The position numbers were made by a program, and so were the translations under genes. The notes beneath the pieces were generated by a model. The model was not told the DNA's origin. It worked only from the letters and a program-made list of their open reading frames with translations, and did no database searches. This document shows, piece after piece, positions 26,401 to 34,237 of a stretch of DNA of 34,388 nucleotides. Source of the DNA: Oscillatoriaceae cyanobacterium M33_DOE_052 (GTDB taxonomy: Bacteria > Cyanobacteriota > Cyanobacteriia > Cyanobacteriales > Laspinemataceae); assembly GCA_015296065.1 (NCBI GenBank), contig DVDU01000218.1, positions 1-34,388 on the forward strand. The letters run 5' to 3'. The first letter of the stretch is position 1. The number at the start of each line of letters is the position of its first letter.

Positions 26401-27822
26401 CAAACCGTCACTATCACCGGTGTAGATGATAATCTCGCTGACGGCGATAACCCCTACAACATCATCACCGCTGCTACCAGTGCTGATGCCACCTACAACG
26501 GGTTTAATCTGCCAGATGTAGCACTGACGAATACCGATGATGACACAGCGGGGATAACTGTCACTCCCACCAGCCTCACCATTACCGAAGGGGGTGCTAC
26601 TGCCAGTTATGACCTGGTGCTAACCAGCCAGCCAACGGCACCGGTGACAGTTAATTTTACCCCGGATAGCCAAATTAGTCCGATTCCGGCGATTAATTTT
26701 GATAGCAGTAATTGGAATATCACCCAAACGGTGACTGTGACTGCTGTTGATGATGGGGTAGCGGAAGGATTGCATACTGGGAGTATTTCTCACAGTGCTG
26801 TCAGTACGGATGCTAATTATAGTGGTATTGTCATTGATGCTGTTCAGGCTAGCATCACTGATAATGATGTGGCGGGGGTATCGGTGATTCAGCCGGTGAG
26901 TCGGACTGATGTAATTGAAGGTGACAGCAGTGATATTTTTAAGTTGGTACTGAGTTCTCAGCCTATGGCGGATGTGACTGTTGCCATTACCACGGATTCT
27001 CAAACTACTACGGATGTCTCCCAGGTTATTTTTACCCCGACTAACTGGAATCTCCCCCAAACGGTGACAGTGACAGCGGTTGATGATCCTGTGGTGGAGG
27101 GTTTGCCATCTAGTACGATTAGCTTCGCCGCTGCTAGTGCTGATGGCTTTTATAATGGATTTGCTATATCTCCCCTGACTGTTAATGTCAGCGATAATGA
27201 CCGAGATAGCTTGGTGATTAATTTACCGGCTACGGCTTTTCAAAGTTTCGGTGACGGTGACGATGTGATTAATGCTGCCAGCAGTGGTGATATTGTTTAC
27301 GGTGGGGCGGGAAATGATATTATCGATGGTTCTGGTGGTGATGATTTTCTCTACGGCCAGTTAGGAGATGATATTATTGATGGCGGTGATGGTCAGGATT
27401 TCATCTGGGCTGGTGCTGGGAATGACCACGTAAAGGGTGCGGGTGGTAATGATGTGATTTTTGCTGGCGATGGCAGCGACAGAATTACTGGCGGCGCTGG
27501 TAATGATGAATTATTTGGCGACGCTGGTAACGACCATTTATATGGTGATGCTGGGGTCGATAGTCTCACCGGTGGTTTGGGACGAGATGCTTTTGCTATT
27601 GGTAATGGTACGGGAGGAACCACTATGGCGATGGCGGATATAATTACTGATTTTACGCCGGGAGAGGATGTAATTGATTTGGTTTATCCCCTTGGTTCTG
27701 CTGATATTAGTATCACCCAGAATGGGGCAGATACGGTGATTCAACATCAAGGAACTGGTGAGTATTTGGCGGTGCTGCTGGGGATAACGGCGGCGGATAT
27801 CGGGGGGAGTGATTTTACCTAA
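23488..27822 (+). CDS. Secreted FG-GAP propeller / Calx-beta-like repeat / RTX protein
   Basis: A 1444-residue protein from ATG 23488, which has CGGAG 7 nt upstream; the open frame begins at 23425 but that part is heptamer-repeat sequence. Residues about 8-337 are seven FG-GAP/VCBS repeats (GDFNGDGNLDLA, ILLGDGAGNFG), enough for one seven-bladed Ca-binding propeller. A Calx-beta domain follows (341-460), then five 112-residue repeats (TTTEAGGTATFTVVL, PQTVTVTGVDD, about 462-1021) and two or more divergent repeats. The C-terminus has RTX nonapeptides (GGAGNDIIDG, GDAGNDHLYG) and an IITDFTPGEDVIDL motif, typical of type I secretion. There is no N-terminal signal peptide. It is a likely adhesin or matrix protein; no T1SS transporter is nearby. 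Confidence 0.93.
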   Translation: MFDIQTTYAAGTSPGGIAVGDFNGDGNLDLAATNIDNDNISIFLGDGAGNFGAQTTFAVGDGPNSLAVGNFNGDTISDLAVVNTNSNDLYILVGNGAGSFSPSSITGLGGFGNAVGVGYFNNDGFLDVVTGSGNNTISVLMGNGAGGFSSQTTYTSNGTFFVGVGDFNGDTKPDIAASNFVANTVSIFLNDGSGNFNFQAAHTVGTGPASIAVEDFNGDSNLDLAVANGVSNNVSILLGDGLGGFGAQTTFAVGNGSGGITVGDFSGDGNLDLAVTNYYGNNVSLLLGDGAGNFGSQTTYAVGTGPRSLVNGDFNSDGNLDLALPNKSSNNISILLAKPIVSITPGITPTEAGPVNGTFNITLDTPAPIGGLTVNFNLTGSTATPITDYSFAPGTNITAVTANTFTIAAGVTTATLNVVPVDNNIDNDPENIIVNLATGTDYIVDTINNTATLSITNDDIAGITVTPTTGLTTTEGGTATFTVVLDSEPISDVIVNLSSDNPAEGIIDLPTLTFTAANWNIPQTVTITGVDDDIDDSDVAYNIITAPAITTAPKYSGWNAPDVAVTNIDDDTAGITVTPLSLTTTEAGGTATFTVVLDSEPTAPVTVNLSSDNPAEGTINLSTLNFTAANWNTPQTVTVTGVDDNLTDGNIPYNIIIAPAISTAPNYTGFDAPDVALTNTDNDTAGITVTPTSGLTTTEAGGTATFTVVLGSQPTAPVTVNLSSDNPAEGTVNLPSLTFTNANWNTPQTVTVTGADDNIDDGDIAYNIITAATSADATYNGFNLPDVALTNTDDDTVGITVTPTSGLVTTEAGGTATFTVVLGSQPTADVTINLTSDNPAEGTVNLPTLTFTNANWNTPQTVTVTGVDDDIDDGDIAYNIITAATSADATYNGFNLPDVAVTNTDDDTAGITVTPTSGLVTTEAGGTATFTVVLGSQPTADVTINLSSDNPAEGTVNLPTLTFTAANWNTPQTVTITGVDDNLADGDNPYNIITAATSADATYNGFNLPDVALTNTDDDTAGITVTPTSLTITEGGATASYDLVLTSQPTAPVTVNFTPDSQISPIPAINFDSSNWNITQTVTVTAVDDGVAEGLHTGSISHSAVSTDANYSGIVIDAVQASITDNDVAGVSVIQPVSRTDVIEGDSSDIFKLVLSSQPMADVTVAITTDSQTTTDVSQVIFTPTNWNLPQTVTVTAVDDPVVEGLPSSTISFAAASADGFYNGFAISPLTVNVSDNDRDSLVINLPATAFQSFGDGDDVINAASSGDIVYGGAGNDIIDGSGGDDFLYGQLGDDIIDGGDGQDFIWAGAGNDHVKGAGGNDVIFAGDGSDRITGGAGNDELFGDAGNDHLYGDAGVDSLTGGLGRDAFAIGNGTGGTTMAMADIITDFTPGEDVIDLVYPLGSADISITQNGADTVIQHQGTGEYLAVLLGITAADIGGSDFT
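24871..26550 (+). repeat. Five exact-length 336-bp tandem coding repeats
   Basis: GGGATAACTGTCACTCC begins at 24871, 25207, 25543, 25879, 26215 and 26551, always 336 bp apart, so five units have kept length to the base. Units three to five are nearly identical. Unit sequence encodes a 112-residue beta-sandwich-type repeat. Confidence 0.95.
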
Positions 27823-27830
27823 AAGCTGGT

Positions 27831-28009
27831 CATTAGTCCTTTGTCCCTTGTCACTTGTCATATCAAGTCCGGGGGCATCGTGACGAAAATTCCGGGGCAA
27901 CCACACTTTGGTTGCCCCCCCAGTTATTCACTTGTCACTTGTCATTTGTCACTTGTCATTTGTCAAAGGACTAATGACAAAGGACAAAGGACAAAGGACT
28001 AATGACAAC
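27831..28009. repeat. Heptamer arrays flanking a GC hairpin
   Basis: Heptamers (TTGTCCC, TTGTCAC) at 27831-27860 and 27929-28009 flank a hairpin, GGGGCAACCA (27894-27903) with TGGTTGCCCC (27909-27918) and a 5-nt loop. The second array switches to GGACAAA/TGACAAA. It lies between convergent genes and may stop transcription from both sides. Confidence 0.82.
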
Positions 28010-29818
28010 TTATGATGCCACTTTGGCAGCGGTGCGGGTGCGGCGGCGTCCGGTGGTGTTGGTGTTGTTATTGGTGTTGTTGGTGTTGTTGGTCTGAGAT
28101 TTTACGGGTGGTTCAATAGGGGTTTGCATGAGCAATACGAGTAGGGGGTTGCTCTGGAGTTCTCGGCGGAGCAAGCGTTTAAGTTCTCGTTCTAGTTGGT
28201 CTTTGAGTCCGTCCCATTCCACCTCGATCGTGTCTTCGCTGTCGGTACGGGCGAATTCTGACCACCGATCGCCTAAAAAGTCTTCGATCGCCTCACTCAG
28301 CCACTTATGTAACACTCCCGCCTCCACAGAAGACACGACCCCCCGCTGGTGAACTTCTGGTTGAGCCGCCAACTTGCCATTCCAGCCGATCGCTGTTGCT
28401 ACTGTCACCACGCCATCTTCAGCTAGCTGCTGACGTTCTTTGAGTACGTTGTCTTTCACCACCCCAGTGCGGGAGGAATCTACCAGCTCAATTCCCGAGG
28501 GCACTTTATCCGTGATGGCAATGCTATTTTCGGTCAATTCCACCACATCGCCGTTATTGATAATCACCATATTTTCCGGCGGTACACCCATACTCTGGGC
28601 GGTTTTGGCGTGCTGCATCAACATCCGATATTCGCCGTGAACTGGGAGGAAAAACTTGGGACGAGTCAGGGCAATCATCAGCTTTTGGTCTTCCTGGCAA
28701 CCATGACCAGAAACGTGAATCCCTTTATCCCGTCCGTAAATCACATTAGCGCCTTGCTTCATCAGCTTGTCGATCGTATTCACCACAGCGATCGTATTTC
28801 CGGGAATCGGGTTCGCGGAAAACACCACCGTATCCCCACGGCGGATTCTCACCTTCCGGTGTTCGCCGTTGGCAATTCGTGTCAAACCAGACATCGGCTC
28901 TCCCTGGGACCCAGTGGTGAGGATGACCACTTTTTCATCGGGAAAGCTACGAATCGCGTGCAGAGGTTGAAACAAGCTATCTTCGCACTTGATATAGCCC
29001 AAATTGCGAGCGTGAGCGATCGCATTCAGCATCGAGCGACCCACCACCGACACCACCCGTCCGTGCTTTTGCGCCAAGCTCAACACAATATTTAACCGAT
29101 GCACCGAAGAAGCGAACGTAGTCAGCAGCAGACGGCCCGGAGTTTGAGCAAAAATCCGGTCTAAATTAGGATACACCGAACTTTCCGACGGCGTATGTCC
29201 CGGCACTTCCGAGTTCGTGGAATCGCTAATCAGGCACAACACGCCTTTTTCCCCATGTTCCGCCAGCTTTTGCAAATCGAAATGTTCCCCATCCACCGGC
29301 GTGTGGTCGATTTTAAAATCTCCCGTATGGATCACCACACCCAGGGGAGTGTGAATGGCCACCGTAAAGCTATCCGCGATCGAGTGAGTATTGCGGATAT
29401 ACTCCACAAAAAAGTGAGTCCCAATGCGGACAATATCCCGAGGGCGAACGCTGCGCAACTCCGTGCGATTCGACACACCCGCCTCATCCAATTTCCCCTC
29501 TAGCAGAGCCATTGCCAGCCTTGGTCCATAAATCACCGGAATCTCAAACTGCTTCAGGTGAAATGGAATCCCCCCGATGTGGTCTTCATGGCCGTGGGTG
29601 ACAATCATCCCCTTAATTTTGTGCCGATTTTCCCGCAAGTAAGTCATATCTGGGAGGACGATGTTTACCCCGTGCATCTCGTCCGTAGGGAAACCCAGAC
29701 CCGCATCTAGTAAAATAATCTCATCATCGTACTCGAAAACACAGGTATTTTTCCCAATTTCGTGCAACCCTCCCAAGGGTATAATTTTTAGGGCGGGTGT
29801 AGCTTCTTTTGTACTCAT
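28010..29818 (-). CDS. rnj: Ribonuclease J
   Basis: A 602-residue metallo-beta-lactamase/beta-CASP ribonuclease with 5'-3' exonuclease and endonuclease activity in RNA decay and maturation. The zinc motif THGHEDH is at 74-80, with IRNTHSIADS, VIHTGDFKID and LISDSTNSE; the beta-CASP part shows LLTTFASSVHRL, TTGSQGEPMSGL and ISGHG-like HVSGHGCQED, then PVHGEYRML. The C-terminal domain ends in an Asn/Thr-rich tail and a basic RRRTRTAAK end. ATG at 29818 is chosen because AAGGA lies 6 nt upstream; the frame opens 18 codons earlier. It lies after dapA and asd on the same strand, an order also known in Synechocystis (asd-dapA-rnj). Confidence 0.96.
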   Translation of the reverse strand: MSTKEATPALKIIPLGGLHEIGKNTCVFEYDDEIILLDAGLGFPTDEMHGVNIVLPDMTYLRENRHKIKGMIVTHGHEDHIGGIPFHLKQFEIPVIYGPRLAMALLEGKLDEAGVSNRTELRSVRPRDIVRIGTHFFVEYIRNTHSIADSFTVAIHTPLGVVIHTGDFKIDHTPVDGEHFDLQKLAEHGEKGVLCLISDSTNSEVPGHTPSESSVYPNLDRIFAQTPGRLLLTTFASSVHRLNIVLSLAQKHGRVVSVVGRSMLNAIAHARNLGYIKCEDSLFQPLHAIRSFPDEKVVILTTGSQGEPMSGLTRIANGEHRKVRIRRGDTVVFSANPIPGNTIAVVNTIDKLMKQGANVIYGRDKGIHVSGHGCQEDQKLMIALTRPKFFLPVHGEYRMLMQHAKTAQSMGVPPENMVIINNGDVVELTENSIAITDKVPSGIELVDSSRTGVVKDNVLKERQQLAEDGVVTVATAIGWNGKLAAQPEVHQRGVVSSVEAGVLHKWLSEAIEDFLGDRWSEFARTDSEDTIEVEWDGLKDQLERELKRLLRRELQSNPLLVLLMQTPIEPPVKSQTNNTNNTNNNTNTTGRRRTRTAAKVAS

Positions 29819-29888
29819 TTTTGTCCTTGATAACGAAAGTTTAAGTTTTACTGAATCAAGCATCAATAACATTTGACATTAGGCATTG

Positions 29889-29955
29889 GTCATTTGTCCA
29901 AAGGTCATTTGTCCTTTGACAAGGGACAAGTGACAAGGCACAAGCGACAAGTTAC
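29889..29955. repeat. Inverted heptamer array upstream of rnj
   Basis: CATTTGTCC/CCTTTGAC units are followed by GGGACAA/GTGACAA/GCGACAA units. It is in the dapA-rnj gap and would be part of the rnj leader if the genes are co-transcribed. Confidence 0.8.
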
Positions 29956-30000
29956 AATTGTCTATATTTACAATTTCTTTATACATATTCTAGACAATTG
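29955..30000. repeat. Perfect 10-bp inverted repeat in the dapA-rnj gap
   Basis: CAATTGTCTA (29955-29964) and TAGACAATTG (29991-30000) are exact complements around 26 AT-rich bases. It may be a regulator site or the stem of a 5' leader for rnj. There is no T-run. A further stem-loop with GGTAGGGACGAGG follows at about 30012. Confidence 0.7.
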
Positions 30001-30061
30001 GATAATTTGACGGTAGGGACGAGGCACTGCCGCGTCCTCTACTGCCAATTACCACTGCAAA

Positions 30062-30946
30062 TTAAATTAACTGCAACTCCTGCATGACTGCAGTCAGCTT
30101 TTGCGTCACATCCTGTGGTGCAGGGCACAAAGGCGGACGACAAGGACCCACATCCCAACCTTGCAGTTTCAGAGCTGCTTTCAGAGGGATGGGATTAGTC
30201 GTGAGGAATAAAGCTTTAAACAACGGCTGCAACTGCAAATTAATTTGCGCTGCCAGTTTAACTTTACCATCTTCAAAAGCCCTGACCATCTCTTGAATGC
30301 TGTCTCCCACTAAATGGGATGCCACACTAACTACTCCCGTACCCCCAACTGCCAGCAACGGCAAAGTCAGACCATCATCGCCGGAATAGATTTGGAATTC
30401 TGCTGGCGTCATTCGGCGAACCTGAGTTACTTGCTCTAAACTGCCGCTCGCCTCTTTAATCGCCACGATGTTGGGAATCTCTGCCAACCGAGCAACGGTT
30501 TCAGGCAGAAGATTTTGTCCGGTACGACCAGGAATATTATAGAGCATCAAGGGCATATCGGGACATGCACTGGCGATACTCTTAAAGTGTTCATACAGTC
30601 CTTCTTGGGGGGGTTTGTTGTAATAAGGCACCACTTGTAATGAACCGTCTAAACCCAGCAAGCCAGCTTTTTGGGTGGCGGAGATAGCCTCTTTAGTCGA
30701 ATTAGAACCAGTTCCCGCCATCACCTTAGCTTTGCCCGCTACCGCCTTTTTCACCACTTGAAATAGCTCATACTCCTCATCCCAAGTTAATGTGGGAGAC
30801 TCACCGGTAGTACCGCAAACGACTACCGTATCTGTGCCATGTTCCACCAGATGCACCGCCAGCTTTTCTGCCACACCGTAGTTGACGCTGCCATCTGCGT
30901 GGAAAGGGGTAATCATGGCCGTGAGTACACGTCCGAAATTTACCAC
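30062..30946 (-). CDS. dapA: 4-hydroxy-tetrahydrodipicolinate synthase
   Basis: Condenses pyruvate with aspartate semialdehyde in the lysine/diaminopimelate pathway. Class I aldolase residues are visible: Schiff-base Lys K164 in VAIKEASG, Tyr Y136 in LYNIPGRTG and T47-T48 in [24 protein letters not shown] and GDDGLTLP are also typical. The frame opens at TTG 30982, but the conserved start is (M)[14 protein letters not shown] from GTG 30946, with AAGGAG 10 nt upstream; that gives 294 residues, the usual length. It lies downstream of asd, which makes its substrate. Confidence 0.96.
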   Translation of the reverse strand: MVNFGRVLTAMITPFHADGSVNYGVAEKLAVHLVEHGTDTVVVCGTTGESPTLTWDEEYELFQVVKKAVAGKAKVMAGTGSNSTKEAISATQKAGLLGLDGSLQVVPYYNKPPQEGLYEHFKSIASACPDMPLMLYNIPGRTGQNLLPETVARLAEIPNIVAIKEASGSLEQVTQVRRMTPAEFQIYSGDDGLTLPLLAVGGTGVVSVASHLVGDSIQEMVRAFEDGKVKLAAQINLQLQPLFKALFLTTNPIPLKAALKLQGWDVGPCRPPLCPAPQDVTQKLTAVMQELQLI

Positions 30947-31289
30947 GCTCTGTTCACTCCTTAAATTATAGCTCGCTGTCAATATCTAGTTTTGCCATCT
31001 TTGGCACAAGGGTGCAAATTTCTATCTGTAGCAGCGCTCCTTTAGGTTAGCGCCGCCCAGGCGTCGTTTTGCTCAATTTGGGTTGGAGAATACAGCAGTT
31101 CTCTAGATGGGTGAGTGAGATACAGATTTCTCCAGGAGTCCCGCCTCGCCCGCTGCTGTCACTGTAGAGGTAGAAGAATTCTACCAGGAATATCCCTCAC
31201 GGGATTGAAAAACGCCCTGGCAATTTTTTGTCCTATACTTTCTTCGCCTCTACATCACCCCTGCGCCATCAGGTCTATGCCGCCTTGCC
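30947..31289. other. Gap between asd and dapA
   Basis: About 340 bases without a supported ORF. TATAAT lies just before the dapA ribosome site on the minus strand (near 30964-30969), so it overlaps a possible leader; no matching -35 was found. A small hairpin with GCGCTCC and GGTTAGCGC occurs near 31035-31053. I see no tRNA or known riboswitch. Confidence 0.5.
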
Positions 31290-32333
31290 CTAAGACGCAA
31301 CCAACGCCGCTGCAGGTTTGATTAAATCTTTAGCCACCAATAACTCGGCAATCTGTACTGCATTCAAGGCTGCACCCTTGCGAATTTGGTCGCCGCACAG
31401 CCACAGTTCCAAGGCGCACGGGTGTGAGATATCCTGACGAATTCGCCCCACCAAAACCTCATCTAAGCCGGAGGCTTCCAAAGGCATGGGGAAATAATTG
31501 GCCTGCCAATCTTCTACCAAGCGAACTCCTGGGGCTTGGCTTAAAATTTCCCGGGCGCGACTCGGGCTGAATACCTCGCTAAATTCCAGGTTAATTGCTT
31601 CTGAATGGGCGCGCAATACAGGCACCCGCACGCAAGTGGCGGTAATGCGTAAGTCTGGCGCCCCAAAAATTTTCCTGGTTTCCTTAACCATTTTCATTTC
31701 TTCTTCGCAATACCCCTGCTCATTGATGGGGGTGTTGTGGGGGAACAAATTAAATGCTAAAGGATAGGGGAAAATCTCGGTTTTTGGGGTTTCTCCTTGC
31801 AAAATTGCCCGCGCCTGGGCTTTCATTTCTTCCATCGCCCGGGCGCCAGCGCCGCTAGCTGATTGATAGGTAGCTGCTACCAGTCGCTGCACTGGCTGCA
31901 CTTGGTGTAATGGCCAAACGGCTACAGCCATTAAAATTGTGGTGCAGTTGGGGTTAGCGATAATTCCTTGGTGGGTAGCGGCGGCTTCGGGGTTGACTTC
32001 TGGCACCACTAGGGGGACTTGGGGGTCCATGCGGAAGGCGCTGGAGTTGTCGATCGCCACTGCCCCCGCCGCCACAACTTTGGGGAGCCACTGCTTAGAA
32101 GTGGACCCACCAGCGGAAGCCAGTACCAGGTCCACGCCATCAAAAGATTTCTCGGAGACTTCTTCGATGGTGAGGCGGGACCCTTGAAATTCTAAGGTTT
32201 GCCCAGCCGATCGGGCGGAAGCCAATAGCTTCAAATCTGCCAGGGGAAACTGGCGTTGGTCCAGCAGTTGGAGCAACTCCGTGCCTACGGCACCCGTTGC
32301 CCCTAAAATCGCCACTCTATATGATTTCGGCAA
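31290..32333 (-). CDS. asd: Aspartate-semialdehyde dehydrogenase
   Basis: Reduces aspartyl phosphate to aspartate semialdehyde with NADPH, feeding lysine, threonine and methionine synthesis. The nucleotide loop GATGAVGTELL is at the N-terminus (about 11-21), the catalytic Cys is C130 in NPNCTT, and the catalytic His is H243 in VPVLRAHSE. The length (347) is typical. The start is TTG at 32333 (MPKSYRVAILGATG), chosen because GGAGG lies 7-8 nt upstream; the frame extends 16 codons further to another TTG without a ribosome site. It heads the asd-dapA-rnj series and is divergent from tig. Confidence 0.96.
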   Translation of the reverse strand: MPKSYRVAILGATGAVGTELLQLLDQRQFPLADLKLLASARSAGQTLEFQGSRLTIEEVSEKSFDGVDLVLASAGGSTSKQWLPKVVAAGAVAIDNSSAFRMDPQVPLVVPEVNPEAAATHQGIIANPNCTTILMAVAVWPLHQVQPVQRLVAATYQSASGAGARAMEEMKAQARAILQGETPKTEIFPYPLAFNLFPHNTPINEQGYCEEEMKMVKETRKIFGAPDLRITATCVRVPVLRAHSEAINLEFSEVFSPSRAREILSQAPGVRLVEDWQANYFPMPLEASGLDEVLVGRIRQDISHPCALELWLCGDQIRKGAALNAVQIAELLVAKDLIKPAAALVAS

Positions 32334-32817
32334 ATTTACTTCCTCCAAATGGTTTTCTTCTGAGACGGTAACAATAGCCAAAGATATTAGTTTATTTATC
32401 AGCGGTCTTGGGATGCCAAATTAGCTCAAAATATTTTTTTTAGATTTTCAAGTATTTTATTTTAACCTATCCCGGGGGGATAGGGGGCTTTTGGGGCTCT
32501 TGGACAGGGCGCGTCGGCGCCCCGGCTGTCTCCCCCCTGCCTCCCAGGCATGGGTCCGGAGTGGGGGCAGAGATTCATCTACCATATCTATCATAAATAT
32601 ATAGCTCGAGTTGGTACGGAATACGGTACGATCGTTTATTGCGTTATCCAGATTGGTGTGGCCACTGCCCTGGGAAAATCCCTGGTGAGAAGGCAGCAGA
32701 CAAGCGAATGGCTTCTTATGAACCCATTTGGGGCTGGCAGACAATAATCGTCTCATCTCCCCTCCCGAGGCGGGTGGTCAGCAGCAATCCCAGGAATAGT
32801 CCCTCAGAGAGGATTCG
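32334..32817. promoter_or_regulatory. Divergent asd/tig control region
   Basis: About 480 bases with no supported gene. They should hold the promoters of asd (minus) and tig (plus). A hairpin CCTATCCC/GGGATAGG is at 32466-32484. The part near 32575-32640 is AT-rich with ATCATAAATATATAG and a GTACGATCG stretch, the likeliest tig promoter zone, but no consensus pair is clear. AGAGG precedes the tig ATG by 5 nt. Confidence 0.45.
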
Positions 32818-34212
32818 ATGAAAGTCACCCAGGAAAAGCTTCCCGACAGCCAGATTGGTTTAGAAATTGAAATCTCCCCGGAAACCTCCCAAAAAGCTTA
32901 CGATACCGTTCTCAAGGAATTTAGCCGCTCCGCGAGTATTCCCGGTTTTCGCAAGGGGAAAGTCCCGCGCACAGTTTTGTTACAGCGCCTAGGAGCCAGC
33001 CGCATCAAAGCGGCGGCGGTGGAGGAGATGATCCAAGACTGTATCGAGGAAGCCATCAAGCAAGAAGATATCAAAGCCATAGGCAACTACCAACTGCGCT
33101 CCTCGTTTGAAGAATTGGTCCAAGCGTTTGAACCGGGAAAACCGCTGACGTTTTCTGCCTCAGTTGACGTACCGCCAGAAGTCACCGTTACCGGATATCA
33201 AGGCTTATCCATCAGGGCTGAGGAGGTAACATACGACCCAGCAGAGGTGGACAAGTTCTTAGAAGAACGGCGCAAAGAGCAGGCCACCCTAATTCCTGTA
33301 GAAAGCAGACCGGCAGCTCTCGGAGACGTGGCGGTGGTGGATTATTCTGGCACGGTCCTTGGTAATGATGGCGAACCGGAACTGATCGCTGGCGGTCAAG
33401 CGGAAGATTTTCAAATTGAAATCCTAGAAGGTCAGTTTGTCAAAGGCTTTCTAGAAGGAATTGTGGGCATGAATGTGGGAGAAACCAAAGAAGTGCCCGT
33501 GCAGTTCCCCGATGAATATGCCAACGAAGATTTGGCGGGTAAGTCAGCCGTATTCAAGATTACCCTCAAAGAACTTAAGGAAAAAGAGCTGCCCGAATTG
33601 GATGATGATTTTGCTCAAGCTGTGAGCGAGTTTCAAACTCTGGCAGAATTGCGCGCCAGTGTGGAGTCCCAGTATAAGGATAAGGCTGAGCGGGAAACTA
33701 CGGCCAACAAGCAGGAAGCCTTGCTTGATGAGCTGGTGAAACTGGTGGAGGTGGAGTTGCCCGAAACTATGATTTCCCGTGAGGTGGACAATCTCCTCCA
33801 GCAAGCGGCGATGCGCTTGAGCAATTACGGGATTGATGTGAAAAAACTTTACACTAGGGAAAATATCGGCCAGCTACGTCAGCAGTACCGGGGAGAGGCG
33901 ATCGAAAAGCTGAAAACCTCTCTGGGCTTGAAACAAGTGGTGAAACTTGAAGGTCTAGAGGTGGAGGCCGCAGAGGTGGAGGCGAAGATTGCAGAACTCA
34001 AACCCCAACTACCTCAAGATATTGATCCAGACCGCCTGCGAGACCTGATTACTGATCAGCTCCTCGAGGAAAAAGCGATCAACTGGTTGGAAGAAAAGGC
34101 TAGCATTGAGTTACTGCCCCAAGGCACTTTGGCCGCCGAGCAGAAGGCCGCCGAGGCATCCAACCCGGAGCCAGATTCAGAAACCAGTCCCGCGAGCGAA
34201 CCGACTGAGTAG
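32818..34212 (+). CDS. tig: Trigger factor
   Basis: Ribosome-bound chaperone and peptidyl-prolyl isomerase that meets nascent chains at the exit tunnel. The N-terminal ribosome-binding signature GFRKGKVP is at 43-50. The FKBP-like domain is at about 150-240 (GDVAVVDYSGTV, GFLEGIVGMNVGETKEVPVQFPDEY). The helical C-terminal arms follow (ELPELDDDFAQAVSEF, LPETMISREVDNLLQQ). The tail is Ala/Glu/Pro-rich and acidic. The length, 464, is normal for cyanobacteria. In Synechocystis tig is followed by clpP and clpX, so those may lie beyond the window. Confidence 0.97.
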   Translation: MKVTQEKLPDSQIGLEIEISPETSQKAYDTVLKEFSRSASIPGFRKGKVPRTVLLQRLGASRIKAAAVEEMIQDCIEEAIKQEDIKAIGNYQLRSSFEELVQAFEPGKPLTFSASVDVPPEVTVTGYQGLSIRAEEVTYDPAEVDKFLEERRKEQATLIPVESRPAALGDVAVVDYSGTVLGNDGEPELIAGGQAEDFQIEILEGQFVKGFLEGIVGMNVGETKEVPVQFPDEYANEDLAGKSAVFKITLKELKEKELPELDDDFAQAVSEFQTLAELRASVESQYKDKAERETTANKQEALLDELVKLVEVELPETMISREVDNLLQQAAMRLSNYGIDVKKLYTRENIGQLRQQYRGEAIEKLKTSLGLKQVVKLEGLEVEAAEVEAKIAELKPQLPQDIDPDRLRDLITDQLLEEKAINWLEEKASIELLPQGTLAAEQKAAEASNPEPDSETSPASEPTE

Positions 34213-34237
34213 ATCGACAAGGAGGGCCTTTGGGGCA

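Noticed and set aside
24871-26550. CRISPR-like regular repeats
   Set aside because: The period is 336 bp, all in one reading frame, with no unique spacers; they are protein repeats.
30947-31289. Riboswitch (lysine) ahead of dapA
   Set aside because: I could not trace the conserved helices or core of the lysine element; only a small hairpin is present.
32457-32756. 99-codon minus-strand ORF in the asd/tig spacer
   Set aside because: No ribosome site, no family features, and it overlaps the expected promoters and a hairpin.
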